Numbered from the stretch's first letter, positions 23,019 to 32,474 are shown. The stretch: 64,000 bases of DNA from an uncultured Christensenella sp. (GCA_910586035.1 CAJUHT010000004.1:49564-113563); one strand, 5' to 3'. The notes: generated by a model from the letters alone, not told the origin. A program made the numbers and translations.

Positions 23019-23972
23019 TCAATAATAAGTAGCTACGGCTTCCTCGGGGGGAAGCGGAGCGCACCGCTCCATACTCTCCGCGCTGAGGACGGCGCCCTCC
23101 TTGCGGTACGCGGGGCTGTACTCGAAACCTATTTTCGCCGTAACTATAAACCAATCTTTCGTTTCTATACCTTCCGCAAGCCCGTTGGTCTTTAACGCAA
23201 AGCCGTCGTATGCGATATCCGCCTCGCAACAGGTCATAATAAACCTGCCCATAACTATACAGCCCGCGGGCAGTTTTTTAGAAACCGCCGCCATACCCTT
23301 AAACTTTACCGTCTTACCCAGATATGATTGCGGCTTTTCGGATAAGTCGCGGTAAAACAGCGCAAAATCTCTGTCCTCTATTTCTATTACGGGCGCCTCT
23401 ATATCGAAAGGCATTGGGTCCTCTATCTCGTCATACTCCACTTTGCCGCCTATATACTCGTAGACTATATCGGGGCGGCGGGATATGCCGCGCACGATTT
23501 TGTGGAAATCCATCCGCTCGTACTCGCCCTTGAAGCGGTTGAACACCGCCATTTGCGTCATATTTATTTTATCGAACACAAGCTGACGCATATTCGTATT
23601 GTAGCTTATAAACGTTGCCGCGTCGAAAAAGGTCATCATCTGGTTGATTACCCAATTTTCGGGCATAGCATCGAAAAACTGTTGCAAAAGCCAGGTGCCG
23701 TTGTATTCAACTATGACGCGCTTGGCTCTGTTTTTGCGGGTAAGCGCCGTCAGCGTGCCCTCATTCAGCTCGTCCTCGCCCGCGATAACCTCTATGGCTA
23801 CGTTTTTAACCTTAAAACGCTCGGGCGCGTACTCCTCTTCGCCCTCCTCGCACACAAGCAACATTGTGCGTTCGCCAGTGTCCATACGCGGGTCTTCAAG
23901 CGTTTCCTGTATAAACTTAGTCTTGCCCGAGTCCAAAAAACCGAGAAAGACGTAAACGGATATTTCCTGCAT
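23019..23972 (-). CDS. Degenerate G3E GTPase fused to a DUF1980-like domain
   Basis: 317 aa. The N-terminal part (1 to about 150) looks like a COG0523/G3E P-loop GTPase with GFLDSGKTKFI (residues 11-21), but the CxCC metal motif of true COG0523 chaperones is absent. The C-terminal part (about 205-317) resembles the DUF1980/TIGR03943 (YcgQ-type) C-terminus: YLGKTVKFKGMA, then GRFIMTCCEADIA with the hallmark RF-x4-CCxAD. YcgQ-like proteins are usually separate and paired with a permease. It lies 36 bp downstream of a His-rich COG0523 gene. A role in metal insertion or delivery is inferred. Confidence 0.7.
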   Translation of the reverse strand: MQEISVYVFLGFLDSGKTKFIQETLEDPRMDTGERTMLLVCEEGEEEYAPERFKVKNVAIEVIAGEDELNEGTLTALTRKNRAKRVIVEYNGTWLLQQFFDAMPENWVINQMMTFFDAATFISYNTNMRQLVFDKINMTQMAVFNRFKGEYERMDFHKIVRGISRRPDIVYEYIGGKVEYDEIEDPMPFDIEAPVIEIEDRDFALFYRDLSEKPQSYLGKTVKFKGMAAVSKKLPAGCIVMGRFIMTCCEADIAYDGFALKTNGLAEGIETKDWFIVTAKIGFEYSPAYRKEGAVLSAESMERCAPLPPEEAVATYY

Positions 23973-24008
23973 TCTACCTTACCATATTATTTATAATGCG
24001 CAGTTTTC

Positions 24009-25166
24009 TTAAACGCCGAACAGCTCTTTCAGCTCCTCGCCGTCAATCTTACTGCCTATAACGCACAGCCTGCCCGTGTATTCCGCGCAACCTTCGCGCA
24101 CGTCGCTCTCACCGGGAACGTAGTCGAAGTGCAACCACTTTCCGTCCTGCCCCTCTACAATACCCTTGGCGCGAAGCACCGTGCCGAACCGCGCGCCGTC
24201 GGAAAGTTGCGAAAGCGCCGCCTTTAAACCTTCCGCCGTAAACTTTGCCGAAGTTTCTACGCCCCAGCTTGCAAATACCTCGTCGGCGTGGTGGTGATGC
24301 GCGTCGTGCCCGTTGTGGTCGTGGCAGTGTTCGTGCTCTTCCTCGGCGTGATGATGCCCGCAGCACCCGTGTTCATTGTGGTTATGGTGTCCGCAATGCC
24401 CGCGCTCTTCATCTTCGTGATGATGATGTCCGCAACAACCGTGTTCGTGGTGGTCGTGCTCCTCGCCGTGGTGATGTCCGCAATGCCCGCCCTCTTCGTC
24501 TTCGTGATGGTGATGTCCGCAACAGCAATGCTTCTGCTCGCCCGTAAGCTTGTCCAGCTCGCTTTCGAGCGTTGCCGCGTGCTCCATAGCGGTAAGTATT
24601 TGCTTGCCGTCCAAAAGCTTCCAATCGGTGGTTACAACCGTAGCTTGGGGGTTGTGTTCGCGCACTAGTTTAAGCGCGGTTGCAAGTTTTTCACTGCCCG
24701 CAACGTCGGCGTGGCTGAACACTATGCAAGCCGCGCTCTCGATTTGGTCGTTGAAAAACTCGCCGAAATTTTTCATATATATTTTGCATTTGTTTGCGTC
24801 TACAACGGCGGTAAGCGAGTTGATTTTGCAGTCCTTTAACCCCGCGCTTTCCACAGCCTTTACTATATCGGAAAGTTTGCCCACGCCGGAGGGCTCTATC
24901 AAAATTCTGTCCGGCTTGTACTCGTTTACAACCTTTTTCAAAGCCTCGGCAAAGTCGCCCACAAGCGAACAGCAAATGCAACCGGAATTGAGCTCGTTTA
25001 CCTGTATGCCCGCCTCCTTCATAAAGCCGCCGTCAACGCCTATTTCGCCGAACTCGTTTTCTATTAAAACAAGCTTTTCGCCCGCATAGGCTTCCTTGAT
25101 AAGCTTTTTAATCAGCGTTGTTTTGCCCGCGCCGAGAAACCCCGAAAAAACGTCTATCTTAATCAC
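24009..25166 (-). CDS. COG0523 metallochaperone GTPase with His-rich loop
   Basis: A 385-aa G3E-family GTPase of the CobW/ZNG1/YeiR type, which move metals to target proteins in the cytosol. P-loop GFLGAGKT is at residues 9-16, the metal-binding GCICC motif at 62-66, SHAD in place of the guanine motif at 161-164, and the CobW C-terminal domain at about 305-385. Between the domains, residues about 222-303 form a His/Cys/Glu-rich loop with three repeats of CCGHHHHEDEE-like units and HCGHH blocks, a strong zinc, nickel or cobalt store. It is the first gene of the operon and follows a consensus promoter. No Zur box could be identified with confidence. Confidence 0.9.
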   Translation of the reverse strand: MIKIDVFSGFLGAGKTTLIKKLIKEAYAGEKLVLIENEFGEIGVDGGFMKEAGIQVNELNSGCICCSLVGDFAEALKKVVNEYKPDRILIEPSGVGKLSDIVKAVESAGLKDCKINSLTAVVDANKCKIYMKNFGEFFNDQIESAACIVFSHADVAGSEKLATALKLVREHNPQATVVTTDWKLLDGKQILTAMEHAATLESELDKLTGEQKHCCCGHHHHEDEEGGHCGHHHGEEHDHHEHGCCGHHHHEDEERGHCGHHNHNEHGCCGHHHAEEEHEHCHDHNGHDAHHHHADEVFASWGVETSAKFTAEGLKAALSQLSDGARFGTVLRAKGIVEGQDGKWLHFDYVPGESDVREGCAEYTGRLCVIGSKIDGEELKELFGV

Positions 25167-25196
25167 TTTAAATTACCTCGCACAAATTCATTATAT

Positions 25197-25225
25197 ATTT
25201 TATACGCATAATCAAAAGTTGTCAA
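25197..25225 (-). promoter_or_regulatory. Promoter of the metal-GTPase operon
   Basis: On the minus strand there is TTGACA (complement at 25220-25225), a 17-base spacer and TAAAAT (complement at 25197-25202). The transcript would start about 25 bases before the ATG at 25166. Confidence 0.85.
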
Positions 25226-25240
25226 ACAAATCACTTTAAA

Positions 25241-25273
25241 AACCCGCTATACTTGAATAAAGCATAGCGGGTT
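25241..25273 (-). terminator. Terminator after the DUF2188 gene
   Basis: A 10-bp stem aacccgctat/atagcgggtt with a 13-base loop, 20 bases after the stop codon of 25294..25971 and followed by T's on the minus strand. The next promoter begins only 15 bases further on. Confidence 0.8.
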
Positions 25274-25293
25274 ACCGTTGCGATAATTAAATC

Positions 25294-25971
25294 TTATTTA
25301 TATGTAAGGCGGCGGAAAGAACCGTCTTCCTTGTGTATCATAATGTTAGCGTCCTGATTTCCGGCAAGCTTTTTGGCGAAGTCGATTGCTTCCGCCTGAG
25401 TGAAAAACAGCTTTATCGCCTTTGCGGCGCCAGCCGCTTTAACCTGCCACCTGTTATCCTCTTTGCGCTTGGAAATATGATAGGTCTTTGTTGTGGATGC
25501 TACTCTGCCCTCGGTGGAGGGCGCCTTGTTCTCTTCCATTTTTGTCTCCTTATTCTGTGCCGCCGCAGGTTTTTCGGCGGGTTTACTCTGTATTTGCGGT
25601 TGCGGCTTGGGGGCAGGTTTTGCCGCCTGAGCCGTCGGCGCCGTCTGCCTTGCCGGCTGAGCGGGCGCGGGTGCGGGTTGCCTTACAGGTTGAGCGGGCG
25701 CCGCCTGTCTTACGGGTTGAACGGGCGCGGGCGCGGGCTGTTGCCGCTTGGGCGCGGCTTCCTCCCTTACCGTAGGCGTATTGTTTTTGGGTGAAGCGGG
25801 TTGGCGTTTAGGCGCTTTCCCGACGGCGGCGTTTGCACGCCGCTTTTGATACTTTTTGCAGAGCAACCAGGCGATTGCTATTATCAACAATACAATTATT
25901 AAAGTAACCGCCGCAATGATTGCCACCCAACCCCAAGGGTTGAACCAAGAGGGCAAAAGTAAACGACCCAT
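25294..25971 (-). CDS. Membrane-anchored DUF2188 protein with Pro/Ala linker
   Basis: 225 aa. One N-terminal membrane helix (residues about 13-37) is followed by a basic stop-transfer stretch. A long linker (about 55-150) of Pro, Ala, Gln and Arg with repeated QPVRQ/APAQPARQ units comes next. The C-terminal DUF2188 domain (about 162-225) reads YHISKRKEDNRWQVKA, then AIDFAKKLAGNQDANIMIHK. DUF2188 is a small alpha/beta domain of unknown function seen in many bacteria and phages. The promoter carries a palindromic operator, so the gene is probably regulated. Confidence 0.8.
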   Translation of the reverse strand: MGRLLLPSWFNPWGWVAIIAAVTLIIVLLIIAIAWLLCKKYQKRRANAAVGKAPKRQPASPKNNTPTVREEAAPKRQQPAPAPVQPVRQAAPAQPVRQPAPAPAQPARQTAPTAQAAKPAPKPQPQIQSKPAEKPAAAQNKETKMEENKAPSTEGRVASTTKTYHISKRKEDNRWQVKAAGAAKAIKLFFTQAEAIDFAKKLAGNQDANIMIHKEDGSFRRLTYK

Positions 25972-26009
25972 ATTTTATCCTCTGTAATATTCCATTATAA
26001 TTTATATGC

Positions 26010-26045
26010 ATTGTATCATACTTATGATACCTTGTCAAGCGACAA
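26010..26045 (-). promoter_or_regulatory. Promoter with a palindromic operator
   Basis: On the minus strand there is TTGACA (complement at 26033-26038), a 17-base spacer and TACAAT (26010-26015). The spacer holds a perfect 7-bp inverted repeat GTATCAT-4-ATGATAC (26013-26030). A second one, TTGTC-4-GACAA (26032-26045), overlaps the -35. This is a classical repressor position. The repressor is not identified. Confidence 0.8.
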
Positions 26046-26069
26046 TTTTCCCCAAATTTTACGCAAAGA

Positions 26070-26096
26070 TTGCGGCGGACTTATCGCCCGCCGCAA
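26070..26096 (-). terminator. Terminator after the pectate lyase gene
   Basis: A 9-bp stem ttgcggcgg/ccgccgcaa with a 9-base loop, 21 bases after the stop codon of 26117..29761. The following T-tract is short. Confidence 0.65.
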
Positions 26097-26116
26097 CCGT
26101 AAGCTTTAAATTAAAT

Positions 26117-29100
26117 TTATCTGAGCCTTACATAAGGTTTGTCGAGGTTGCCGCTTTCGCTTACAAGCTCCCAAACGTTTTCATAATCCCATACGGTGGA
26201 ATTTACAGCGATTGAAGACTTGAACTCAGTAAGCGTAATCTCCCAGAAATCTCTTTCGTAAGCCTGATAGAAGGAGTTGCCCTCGTCGTCGGAAGAGCCG
26301 AAAACCGTAACGTCGTAGTTACCGTTGTGCTCGGCAAACGGCGCAAAGCAATTTCTTATCATATCGTCGGAATTTGCCGAGTAGTGTCCAACGAAGTTAG
26401 AGCAGTTCTTTGCCGCAATTTCAACAAGCGTCTGGTCGCTGGTGTAGTACATCGTGCCTTCGCTTACGCAACTCATTATTACAAGTTTGCCTTTGCCGTC
26501 GCCGCGTCCGCCAAGGAAACCGCCCGCCATTTCCACAGCTGAAAGTCTGCCGAGGAATATGCTGTTGGTTATTTCGAGGTAATCGTTTAAATTCCTGTCA
26601 TCATACCTGCCTACGAAGCCGCTCGCGTATCTGTTATCGGAAACGGCGTAAGCGTCGATAAAGCAGTTGGAAATATAGCATACCGTCCACCCCGTAGCAC
26701 CGCCCGCCTGAATGTATCCGACAAGGCTGGCAACACGCTGCGTCTGGCTCTGTACCTTGTGGAGATAATTGCCGTCATCGTCTTTATCGCTCGTTACGGA
26801 CACCCTGTCAATGTAGGTGGTAGAACCCGTGTCGCTGGAAGCAAAGACCTGACCTACAAGTCCGCCGACCCTCTCTCTTCCGAGCACGTCTACGTTATGC
26901 ACCTTAACGTTATAGATATATCCGCCTTCCATCTGACCGATTATACCCGTCCTCTGACTTCCGCTCTGCACGTCGATAATGTTGAAATCTTCAAACGTAA
27001 CGTTCATTATCGACCCGCCCTTTACGTTGCGGAACAATGCGGTATAAATCTTAGTATCGTTAACGGTTTTTTCAATCTTTGCGTTGCTGAGCTTATGTCC
27101 GTTACCGTTGAATACGCCCACAAACGGCGTGTCCGTCGTTGCAACAGAACCCTGGAAATCCAAATCGTTTTGAAGCAGATAAATCGTAGCCGTATCGTTG
27201 CTTGCAAGCATCTGTTCGAAGTCTGCTTTCGTAGAAATGTTTTTCGTTTTAACTTCCTTAGTATAAACTTCCGTCTGCGAATCGCCTTCGATATTTTCAA
27301 GGAAGTAATATACGTTATAAGCCGCACTGTTGGACTGGGCAAACTCGAACGTTTTGCCCGTTGCGCGGAATTCCTGTTTAACCGTGTTAGCGTTCGCCTT
27401 GATTTGTTCTACGGTAGGCGCCGCCTCCGTTACGGGCAAATTTAACGAATATATATAACCCGTGGGGCTTGTAAAATCTCCCGTTAAGCTGTAACCGTTT
27501 TTATTTACCGCCAAATTGGAAGTCTTATTTACAAAGTCGACCTTTGCGTCCTTTGCCGCCACATAGATAAGGTATTCTTTCGACACGATTTTATCCGCAA
27601 GTCCGTTGCCGTCGATAGCCTTGGCTATGGTAATGTTGTCTTTGAACGTTACCGTTTCGGTTACCTGCCAGATTCCGGGCTTAGTAGCATCCCAATTGGT
27701 AACGGAATTGAACGTGTTGGGATTATCGTACGTTGCGTATTTTAAGAAGCGGTCTCTCTCGTAAAATTCCGTATCGATTATAGCGTTGCTGTCGGAAGTA
27801 CCATTTACAACGTCGGGCTTGGGTATACGGTAACCGTTAGCCGTAGCCTGTTTGTCAACGATAATGGAATTGCCTTCCAACCCTTCGATTAAAAACTCGC
27901 CCACGCGGAAAGTATTTTTCTTTACGTTTACTTCAAAAGTCTTATTCTTGGTAACCTTTCCGACAGTTACGCTTGCAGTAAGCGTTACCTTTTTATCCGC
28001 ATCAATCGGGCGCAAAACTTCAACTTTCACGTCGGAGTGGTTGGAGTTGGAAGTACCCTTAATATCGGTTATGTTGATTAAAGAAGGGTCGCTGGAAGTC
28101 CATTTAATGTCGGTATTCTTGATTCTGGTTACAAGGTCGAAATTCTGATAGAGAGCTTCAACCCTTATAGGCAGATAAGCCATATCCAGCACCGCCTGCG
28201 CGTCGGCTTCGTCTTTACTCGAAAGTTTTGTAAGGTCGGTCATCGCGTAGTGTGTATATTCGTCCCAGCTTGACTTGTTTAAACGGCTTCCCTGAGTAGC
28301 GTTGTCGTCTTTGAGAGCAAACAAATCGCCCATATTTATGGAGTAATCTTCGTTTCTCCATTTCTTATGAAGGGTTTTATCAAAACCCAACCTCTTGGAA
28401 GGCAACTCCTTAAAGGTATCCGTTGCGGGCACAGCCGTACCTATCTGACCGTTATCGTTATATTTTGTGTTGTATTCCGCCTGACCGGAAACGACGTAAG
28501 GCTTTTTGCCGTTGGTTACAAAGGTGGAATTTTCTACCGTGCCCCTGTACTCGTCGTCCGCCGTATAAGGACTGTTGTCTATAACGGAAAGAACGTTTGC
28601 AATGTGGTTGTAGCTGAACGTTTGGCGGGCAAGGTTTATATTGCCGCATCCGCCGTCCACTCCGTTGTTTACGTACGCAACCGTGCCTTCGCCGTCGACG
28701 TCGGCGCCGTTGTTATACGAAGTGATATTGTCGATAGATATAACGCCGGGATTGGAGTTATCGGTTACGCCGTGCATACGGTTATTGAAGGAAAGGCAGT
28801 TGTACATAAACACCTCGCCTTCCATTATGGAACCGCCCAGCTTAAAGCCGTTGCCGTCGCCGCACTCGGTTTTATATATGGAGGTATCTCCCTCCGCCTT
28901 AGATTTATCGAACGCGGGGAATTTGTTGTTGTACTCTTCCTGCGTTTCTAAAATGAAACCGTTTTCGAACGCAACGCAGTTGTACATTATTACCATTCCG
29001 ATATTGCCGCTGTCCGTCTTTGCAAACAAGTCCCAGCCGTCGTCGGAGTTACGGTAAGCGATACAGCCGTCGAACACGTTGCCGTATCCAACCGTCAGCT

Positions 29101-29761
29101 TTGCCGCGAAGCCGTCGGCGTTTTCGCCGTAGGTTTCGTTGTCGTAATTGTTGTACGAAGTGCAGTTTTTAATTAAATTATAGCTGGGCCAATAGTTGAT
29201 GTCCGCATACTCGGTATACTGGTTACCCGTAGGGCTGTAACTTCTGCCAAGCTGTAAACCCGTGTCGCGGTTATCGTAAAACTCGCTGTTTTCTATGATA
29301 TTGTAGCTTCCGCCGATATACATACCGTTATCGCCCGCGCCGCATATATCTATTCCGTCCCAATGAATGTAGTCGGAATAAATCTGAACGCCCCTGTTTG
29401 TCGAAAGGAAAGGCATTGCGTAAAACGCAATTACAGCCTTTTGGGTAGGGTCGTCGTTGACGATATTTATATATTTTTTGTGCGAACCGCTTCTGAATAT
29501 GGTTATTCTGTCAAAGAGATTGTAAGTACCGGGCATAACTCGGATAGTATCGCCGGGCATAAGAGTTTCGTCCATAAGCGCAGACGAAATGCTGCGGGGG
29601 TCGTCCTTAGTACCGGAAGCCGTTTCCGTGCCCTCTACGCCGACGTAAATAGTACGCGAGGCTTCGCCCTTCTTTTTACAGGCAGCCAATCCTATTGCGC
29701 TTGCGGAAGTGCCCGCAACGGCAAGCATTAAAAGCGCCGCAATAATTTTTCTTGTTCTCAT
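26117..29761 (-). CDS. Secreted lipoprotein pectate lyase, PL9-like
   Basis: 1214 aa, exported and lipid-anchored: signal peptide with lipobox LAAC, Cys28. Residues about 38-490 form a right-handed beta-helix like PL9 pectate lyases (Pel9A/PelX). Asp216, Asp240, Asp241, Asp244 and Lys280 have the same spacing as the Ca ligands and catalytic Lys of Pel9A (209, 233, 234, 237, 273). A bacterial Ig-like segment follows (about 560-650). The C-terminal 350 residues contain GLUG-like repeats (FVGVFNGNGHKLSN, GIIGQMEGGYIYNV, RVGGLVGQV). It would cleave polygalacturonate at the cell surface. It is probably co-transcribed with the lipoprotein gene upstream. Confidence 0.85.
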   Translation of the reverse strand: MRTRKIIAALLMLAVAGTSASAIGLAACKKKGEASRTIYVGVEGTETASGTKDDPRSISSALMDETLMPGDTIRVMPGTYNLFDRITIFRSGSHKKYINIVNDDPTQKAVIAFYAMPFLSTNRGVQIYSDYIHWDGIDICGAGDNGMYIGGSYNIIENSEFYDNRDTGLQLGRSYSPTGNQYTEYADINYWPSYNLIKNCTSYNNYDNETYGENADGFAAKLTVGYGNVFDGCIAYRNSDDGWDLFAKTDSGNIGMVIMYNCVAFENGFILETQEEYNNKFPAFDKSKAEGDTSIYKTECGDGNGFKLGGSIMEGEVFMYNCLSFNNRMHGVTDNSNPGVISIDNITSYNNGADVDGEGTVAYVNNGVDGGCGNINLARQTFSYNHIANVLSVIDNSPYTADDEYRGTVENSTFVTNGKKPYVVSGQAEYNTKYNDNGQIGTAVPATDTFKELPSKRLGFDKTLHKKWRNEDYSINMGDLFALKDDNATQGSRLNKSSWDEYTHYAMTDLTKLSSKDEADAQAVLDMAYLPIRVEALYQNFDLVTRIKNTDIKWTSSDPSLINITDIKGTSNSNHSDVKVEVLRPIDADKKVTLTASVTVGKVTKNKTFEVNVKKNTFRVGEFLIEGLEGNSIIVDKQATANGYRIPKPDVVNGTSDSNAIIDTEFYERDRFLKYATYDNPNTFNSVTNWDATKPGIWQVTETVTFKDNITIAKAIDGNGLADKIVSKEYLIYVAAKDAKVDFVNKTSNLAVNKNGYSLTGDFTSPTGYIYSLNLPVTEAAPTVEQIKANANTVKQEFRATGKTFEFAQSNSAAYNVYYFLENIEGDSQTEVYTKEVKTKNISTKADFEQMLASNDTATIYLLQNDLDFQGSVATTDTPFVGVFNGNGHKLSNAKIEKTVNDTKIYTALFRNVKGGSIMNVTFEDFNIIDVQSGSQRTGIIGQMEGGYIYNVKVHNVDVLGRERVGGLVGQVFASSDTGSTTYIDRVSVTSDKDDDGNYLHKVQSQTQRVASLVGYIQAGGATGWTVCYISNCFIDAYAVSDNRYASGFVGRYDDRNLNDYLEITNSIFLGRLSAVEMAGGFLGGRGDGKGKLVIMSCVSEGTMYYTSDQTLVEIAAKNCSNFVGHYSANSDDMIRNCFAPFAEHNGNYDVTVFGSSDDEGNSFYQAYERDFWEITLTEFKSSIAVNSTVWDYENVWELVSESGNLDKPYVRLR

Positions 29762-29828
29762 AAGCTTTTATTTCCTTGTTTTTTAGTCTGTTAAGGCGCA
29801 AAAGCTTGTACGCCTTTTTCGCACTCAG

Positions 29829-29856
29829 CGCCCAACGGCAAAAATACCGTTGGGCG
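29829..29856 (-). terminator. Hairpin between the two surface lipoprotein genes
   Basis: A 10-bp stem cgcccaacgg/ccgttgggcg with an 8-base loop, 34 bases after the stop codon of 29890..32397. There is no T-tract on the minus strand, so it may be an attenuator or RNA-stability element rather than a full terminator. Confidence 0.5.
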
Positions 29857-29889
29857 TTGTGCGTGCGTAGTTTAAATTTTTATTTGCAA

Positions 29890-32397
29890 TCATGCGTTGT
29901 AAATAATTTCTATGCCGTAAACGTTTATACCGCTGTTACCGGAGAACAGGTAGAACGTTCCCGCTTCGGTTACTGTATATTCACACTTGGTTACAGGGTC
30001 AACGCTAACGCTTCCAACCGCCGTACCGTCGGCTTTCGTAAGTTTAAGGTCTCTTGCCGTGCCGCCGCTACCGCTTGCCGCATAAACTATAATTTTTGCA
30101 GCCGCCTTAACTTCGATGCTGATATTTCTTGAAGCCGTCGTGCCCGTGCCGCCGAATTTAATTCTGTGAGTAAACGTTTTTCCGTCAATCGAAGCGTTGC
30201 TCGCATCTACCGAGATTTCTTTGCCAGACGCGCCGTTTACCGTTACTTTTGCATTTGCCGTATCGAATAAAACTACCGACGTAGCAATTTTTGCCTCCAA
30301 AGTTTTAACCTGGTCGGAGCCTATCGATACGTTCTGTAAAGAGCCGGCAACAGTAACGAGCAATTTGCACGTTGCCGTAAAGTCTACGCTGCCTCCGCTT
30401 ACGGAATCGGCTACGGTGGCAACAACTGTAATCACGTATTCGCCGGGAGCAACCTGAACGGCTGTATCCGTAATTTCAACGGGAGTCGCGCCTTCTTCCG
30501 CGTCTTTTGCAAGCATTGTTATGGTCTTAGGCGTAATCGTCGCCGAAACATTTTCACCTACGAGCGCAAGTTCTATATCGCTCTTTACAAGGGCTATCGT
30601 AGCGCTTGCGTCAGCCACTTCCGTTACCAGCGTAGACTTCAACGAAGCGGTTATACCCGTTACGCCGGATATAGCAGATTCTACGTTAATGGTGTACGAA
30701 CCGGTTACGGTTTCTTCACCGACCTTTACGGTTATCGTCTGGTCGCCGAGTATTGCAAACATTTCGGCGGTAAGAACAGTTGTTCCGGGAACAAGCTCCG
30801 TTTCGCCGAGGTAGTACTTCAAGTTTTCGGTTATGACCGCCCTCGTCTTCTTACCTGTATACTGCGTTACGCTAAGACCTTCTACTTTATAGTTTGCGTC
30901 AACCGAGAAAGTATCGCCTACGGTAAACTTCTGCTTGAACTTAACGTCGCCAACGTCGTTGGGATGAGAAACGGTAACCTTCGCAAGGGAAACGTCGCCG
31001 TCCGCCAAAGGTATGTCTGTTGCGCTCGCGTCTTCGAATTCGGTATCAACCTGAATATAGAAGAAGTAAATATCATCCTTGGTTGCGGTAGTGATGTAGT
31101 ATTCATCCGCCTTGGGAAGAGAGATTTCGGATACCTGAACGTCTTTCGTATCGACTTTCTTCTCATACAGCGAATCCATAGCCGGCGTTACCGTTTCAAT
31201 ACCGTTGGCACCCAAATCGGACTTGGAGAATACCTTTATGCCCCTGCCCGCAGAGCCGTTTGTATTCCAATAAATGGTAAGTTTTGCCGCGCCGTCGGTA
31301 ACAAGTTTGAGATACCTGTCTTTCTGTAAAGCATTACCGGAAGTAAACGAACCGCCGCCGAACTGGAAGCGCGAAGGGAAGTACCTGTCTTCCGTTTCAC
31401 CGGAGCCGCCCGAATTTACGTTTGCCTTGCTGTCGTTTGCGTGCGACGTAAGTGTAGTGCCGTTACCTTCGATAAGCTTCGTATCCGCCGAAACTACGCC
31501 CGCGGGAACGTTGGCAAAGTTGACCGCATAAGACTTAGTACGCAAATCGGGGTTCTCGGTTATAGTATAAGTTACTTTACCGCTTGCAATTGTGCCGTAG
31601 GTAATAGTAGCCTGAGCGTTTGCCGCAACGGTATTCGTGTCAAGACCGCTTACTTTTACCTCATTCGCGGCAACGTCTTCTTTATCGCCGTTTTCACGCG
31701 ATACTTCATACTTCCAGGTAGAAGTCATTCTGTCCTGCACGGACTGGGGTTGCGTAAGAGTACCTTCTTTTACGACAAGAGAGGTAGAAACAATTCCGTT
31801 ATTAACCCTAACGGTAACCGTGCTTACAAAGTCTTCAAGCTCCGCGGTAGAACCCTCCGCCAGCTTGCAATTTTTAATTTTCGCAACCACGCTGTACTCG
31901 CCGTCAGCCTTTAAATTATCCCAGGCTTCGCAGTCGGCACGGTCGGGGTCTTTAAGCGCTATATCGAGGTTAGCCGCAGGCACTTCGTCCAACTTGTTGC
32001 CCGAACCGTCTGCAAAATAAACTTTAACCGCGCTCTTATCTATGGAGTGCGACTTCTTCGTTTCGGAAAGCTGAACTTCCGTATCGCCTACGCCCTCCAC
32101 TATGAGAGCCTGCGCCGCCGCGGGAATTTGAAGTTTATCGGATTCTTCACCCCCCCCCAAATCTGCCAGACACAAATCGCACTTTTTGTCGTTATTTTCG
32201 TCAACGTGGTTTTGGTTGGTTATAGGGTCCTTGCCGCAGTCGCAAGCGCCGTTGTGCGTCTTCCCGTCGGAATTCGCCGTGTAGGTATAGGCGTGGGTGT
32301 GGTTATCTTTCTTGGTGCAACCCGCTACTCCCGCAACGCCCGTTCCTATTGCGCCCGCAATGATGAATACGGACAGAACTTTGGTTAATTTATTCAT
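29890..32397 (-). CDS. Large surface lipoprotein with duplicated beta-sandwich domain
   Basis: 835 aa with signal peptide and lipobox VAGC (Cys27). Residues about 33-75 hold a His/Cys-rich segment (HTHAYTY, CDCGKDP, HVDENNDKKCDLC) common in surface proteins of gut Clostridia. The middle has several Ig-like beta modules. One domain occurs twice, at about 345-460 and 730-835. Each copy has an F-x-R-x-KFGG-like start, KLTIYWN or KIIVYAA strands, and a YYITTATKDDIYFF or FYLFSGNSGINVYGIEI end. This resembles ancillary domains attached to pectate lyases. With the PL9 lyase downstream, a role in binding plant polysaccharide is likely but inferred. Confidence 0.7.
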   Translation of the reverse strand: MNKLTKVLSVFIIAGAIGTGVAGVAGCTKKDNHTHAYTYTANSDGKTHNGACDCGKDPITNQNHVDENNDKKCDLCLADLGGGEESDKLQIPAAAQALIVEGVGDTEVQLSETKKSHSIDKSAVKVYFADGSGNKLDEVPAANLDIALKDPDRADCEAWDNLKADGEYSVVAKIKNCKLAEGSTAELEDFVSTVTVRVNNGIVSTSLVVKEGTLTQPQSVQDRMTSTWKYEVSRENGDKEDVAANEVKVSGLDTNTVAANAQATITYGTIASGKVTYTITENPDLRTKSYAVNFANVPAGVVSADTKLIEGNGTTLTSHANDSKANVNSGGSGETEDRYFPSRFQFGGGSFTSGNALQKDRYLKLVTDGAAKLTIYWNTNGSAGRGIKVFSKSDLGANGIETVTPAMDSLYEKKVDTKDVQVSEISLPKADEYYITTATKDDIYFFYIQVDTEFEDASATDIPLADGDVSLAKVTVSHPNDVGDVKFKQKFTVGDTFSVDANYKVEGLSVTQYTGKKTRAVITENLKYYLGETELVPGTTVLTAEMFAILGDQTITVKVGEETVTGSYTINVESAISGVTGITASLKSTLVTEVADASATIALVKSDIELALVGENVSATITPKTITMLAKDAEEGATPVEITDTAVQVAPGEYVITVVATVADSVSGGSVDFTATCKLLVTVAGSLQNVSIGSDQVKTLEAKIATSVVLFDTANAKVTVNGASGKEISVDASNASIDGKTFTHRIKFGGTGTTASRNISIEVKAAAKIIVYAASGSGGTARDLKLTKADGTAVGSVSVDPVTKCEYTVTEAGTFYLFSGNSGINVYGIEIIYNA

Positions 32398-32474
32398 TTA
32401 TTTCCTCCTAATAATTAACTCTCTTTTACGGCGCAAACGTGCGTTTTTAGCGCAAGCGCCTTTTTGTCTTATAT

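Noticed and set aside
24285..24545. Short repeated units that could be mistaken for a CRISPR array
   Set aside because: The repeats are in frame and encode the His-rich loop of a COG0523 protein. Spacers are not unique.
25170..25235. Zur/Fur-type box upstream of the COG0523 operon
   Set aside because: Only a loose ATTAT...ATAAT symmetry is present, not enough to call a metalloregulator site.
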